A stretch of 64,000 nt of DNA from Sclerodactyla briareus (lineage: Eukaryota > Echinodermata > Holothuroidea > Dendrochirotida > Sclerodactylidae). A model generated the notes under the pieces. The model saw nothing but the letters and a program-made list of their open reading frames with translations. It searched no databases and was not told the origin of the DNA. The stretch spans positions 288,592 to 352,591 of the forward strand of contig JAODTK010005536.1 in the NCBI GenBank assembly GCA_026419785.1, in the 5' to 3' direction. Shown here in pieces: positions 61,440 through 64,000 of the stretch. Position 1 is the first letter of the stretch. Each line of letters opens with the position of its first letter. Position numbers and translations under genes: made by a program.

Positions 61440-62175
61440 AGCCTAAAATATGCTGGAATTAAGTAGTCTTAATTTGCATAATTTATCAATGTTTATGCAA
61501 GTTCGTTGATTCACAAACTCTTGGTAGATTGATCCACCTTTGATCCTGATCATTTAGAGTACCAAGCTGGGGTCATTAAAGGTCATTGCATGTGCCTAAT
61601 TTGCATATTATTCCCAATTTCCAACTTGGTAAGAATTTCGCCAAAATCATTAGGTATGGTCTGTTAACATTTCTGGATCTGATGTGTTTTGATGTTCATA
61701 ATTTGATTGAATTCCATCATCATAAAGCTCCTGTTAGAATCAAGCACTGATGGGCAGCCGAACCATACCCCTGTGACAGATTTTAACTGCTGTTATAAGC
61801 TGCCCCAAGCAAACCCTCTCTCTAATATACCCAACTATTTTGATTAGGTTGATTAGACCCACAAAAAGAACTGTAGACATTTTCCCTTTCCTCCTCTTCT
61901 TACCTGGGAACGCGTGCCCAACAAGGCTTTTGTATTAAGAGAACAAATTATTGTCAGTTATGTTTGGGAATTTTTATGTGTTATATGTGAAAATTCGTGA
62001 TGTTTCCTTTGACATACGATGGTCTGCATGAACTATTTGGTTATTTGTGTAGTGAATAAACAAACCACCGATCAGCGCACCAGGCGAGAACAATTTTGGC
62101 GATCGCCTTGTTTTCTCTTTCGACTTGATATTTCTGAAAACGGGAGTTTCAAAATAAAAGCCTGTGACTATTTTG
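61440..62175 (+). repeat. Dispersed TTTGCATAATTTA repeat, copy 2
   Basis: TTAATTTGCATAATTTATCA near 61468, CTAATTTGCATATTATTCCC near 61598, AACTTGGTAAGAATTTCG near 61624, and GATCAGCGCACCAGGCGAGA with GGCGATCGCC near 62070-62108. Same order as 52800-53305 but longer. Confidence 0.65.
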
Positions 62176-62179
62176 TGAT

Positions 62180-63140
62180 CTCAATAAGTGAAACCACTTT
62201 TAAACAGTTGAACGTTTGGGGAATGATTTTCCAAGGAGCACGGAAGCACAACCGACCTCCCATAATGCCCCATCGCTGGTTCACATGTACTCATTATTTC
62301 CTGAACCTGGATTTCAATGATAGGTAAGGGGGGGCCCACCGAGGAGATTAAGGCAAAGGTGTGGCGGTGTTCTTCTTATTTTCTTCTTTTCTTCCTTTTT
62401 TTTTCGGAAATTGCTCCTGAATTATCTAGAGAAAAAGAATGATTTTGTCTTTGCATCAGCCCATTAGCCCATAGTATTATTATTTTTCTATTTCCACATA
62501 GGATTTAACAGCCTCTTCAACCACATTCTCACGAGATTTACAATATGTGAAAATGTTGGAATTGCCAGATGGTTCCGAATTTAACACTTAGCGCCAATAA
62601 TTGAAGAGAAAATCTCGGACAATCCGGGGTTTGTTCATTAAGGAAGGAACCACGCACTCAGTGTGTATGTGCGGGTCTCTCCGCGGCGCACGCAATGTAG
62701 TCATACTGGACGTCAGAGGGACCTGACTCAACTCAAGGCGATCATATTCACACTACAGCTAGAAACGCAAAACTGAGACCCGGCTTGAAGAGTCCTCTCT
62801 AACTACACTGCCGATATAGCAATTATTCATCGATGTGAGCATCATCGTCGAGAATCATTGACACAGATTTCATAGCTAAAAATATAGACATTTAAATACT
62901 ACGGTGTTGCAAGTTTTGACAACCCACGTCAAAAGATTTTATGGTCGTGATTCTTGTGTTTTCATGTATGTGTTGTTAGTGACCGACTTCTAATAAAAAG
63001 AATATGACAACTCTCGTGCGTTATCATTCATCCATTCATGTCAGTTTTTTTCCATCGCAAAGTGGTCCGGATTGGTAGTGACTCAACGAAAAACGAAAGG
63101 AAAAATTGTCTTGAAAACCACCTCCATACAAGCGCATATG
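62180..63140. other. Unassigned sequence
   Basis: No family motif or splice-bounded frame. Nothing is recognised. Confidence 0.45.
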
Positions 63141-63146
63141 ACAAAC

Positions 63147-63810
63147 AGTGGCGTAGCCAGGTTTTTTTTTCAGTGAATCGGGAGAGAGGGCGCGGGGAGG
63201 GCTGGAGTAGATTATGGTAAGGGGAGCGCCATGTCAACCCATCTAAGCGGACCGCCACTATCGGCTGGCGCGTAGCGTACTAGTAAACTTTTAGCAAATC
63301 AGGCCTCTCAGATGGCTCTTCCCTGACCTATTTCAAGGAAATGATGCAGCTACGTGCGCGTTGCTGCACATAACCACGTTTGCGACATTAGAAATGGTGG
63401 ATGTATAAGTAACGATCGGAATAATTGCCCCATCTCAAAAAAAGTGCCCCGAGTAAATTTTCCTTGGAAATACTTGGAAAATCATGTTCAAGTAGGCTTA
63501 CTAAACGACGACACCACCACCATTGCGCGCGGAGCCTGCGAGTACGCGTTATACATTTTCGGGCACCAAGTAAATAGTTCAGGTAATGCTTTTGCTTTTG
63601 CTTCATCCCTGCTTGAATTATATTAATAGTTTTTGCATTTATGCATTTCCAGATGTGATGCAATTTGGTGCAATATAGCAACTGAACAGCCAGTTGCTTT
63701 GGAACTTATTTGCGATTTCACCTGCATTGGTCCTTAGTATGTCGGGAAATTTTGTGGCATTTTCTGGTGGTCGTTGATTGCAATCTGGTGCAATATAGCT
63801 CACCTAACCA
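63147..63810 (-). repeat. Dispersed repeat beginning CAGTGGCGTAGCCAGG, copy 3
   Basis: In reverse orientation relative to the copies at 13145 and 21835: CAGTGGCGTAGCCAGG, TTTTTCAGTGAATCGGGAG, then 450 bases, then GATGCAATTTGGTGCAATAT and, again, GCAATCTGGTGCAATATAGC. The duplicated GGTGCAATATAGC part resembles the internal duplication in the copy at 21835. Confidence 0.65.
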
Positions 63811-64000
63811 GGCAATGCACAAACGAAGAAGACCATGTTGGAAAATCGAGCTTAATGGCATATCACGATCCGCTTCCTCGGTCAAATTGCGATATCACTC
63901 CGCTCAGCTGTAACGTATTCTGAGATCCGCTTCCTTAGTACCGGTAGTGCTTTCACCATCAAGGCCTTTCGGACTTCTATATAACCGATTAGTCTCTTTT

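Overview
This window looks like nuclear DNA of an animal, most likely a marine invertebrate and possibly an echinoderm. The evidence is split exons with GT/AG borders, several decayed LINE-type reverse transcriptases, tRNA-headed SINEs, a DIRS retrotransposon, AT-rich microsatellites and very many long G or C runs. Nothing is bacterial: there are no operons, ribosome binding sites or long gene-like frames. The species assignment is inference; the mobile-element families are read from protein motifs.

Layout. 0-0.9 kb: two candidate 3' exons of an unidentified gene, then an AATAAA signal. 1.9-2.0 kb: a candidate cysteine-rich terminal exon. 3.0-4.3, 8.5-9.1 and 26.9-27.8 kb: arrays of a dispersed repeat built on TGACCT-rich units. 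5.3-7.7 kb: a SINE and a decayed minus-strand LINE. 15.6-16.8 kb: a decayed plus-strand LINE. 23.3-25.1 kb: a composite structure of direct repeats, two inverted satellite arrays and a MITE-like element in the centre. 30.1-30.6 kb: another broken LINE.

33-56 kb: scattered plus-strand exons, collinear with the peroxisomal processing protease TYSND1. They include a WGSGV box followed by a damaged LTCRH-type histidine box, a GSSGG serine box and the conserved PHLNF segment. Its introns hold three or four SINEs, a minisatellite that starts exactly at the splice donor of the histidine-box exon, and a 7.8-kb DIRS element. The DIRS element has inverted terminal repeats, an internal complementary region, and recognisable reverse transcriptase, RNase H and tyrosine recombinase, all broken by frameshifts except a 242-codon recombinase stretch. 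It also carries a 1.15-kb tandem duplication in its 5' part.

57-58.5 kb: a decayed L2/CR1-like LINE. 58.6-59.2 kb: a tandem repeat of about 125 bp. 61.4-62.2 and 63.1-63.8 kb: dispersed repeats with relatives elsewhere in the window.

Frameshifts occur both in transposons and in the TYSND1 exons, so either the host gene copy is a pseudogene or the assembly has uncorrected small indels. I found no clear sign of a new defence or metabolic system. The best leads are the donor-seeded minisatellite, the nested satellite/MITE structure at 24 kb and the duplicated leader of the DIRS element.
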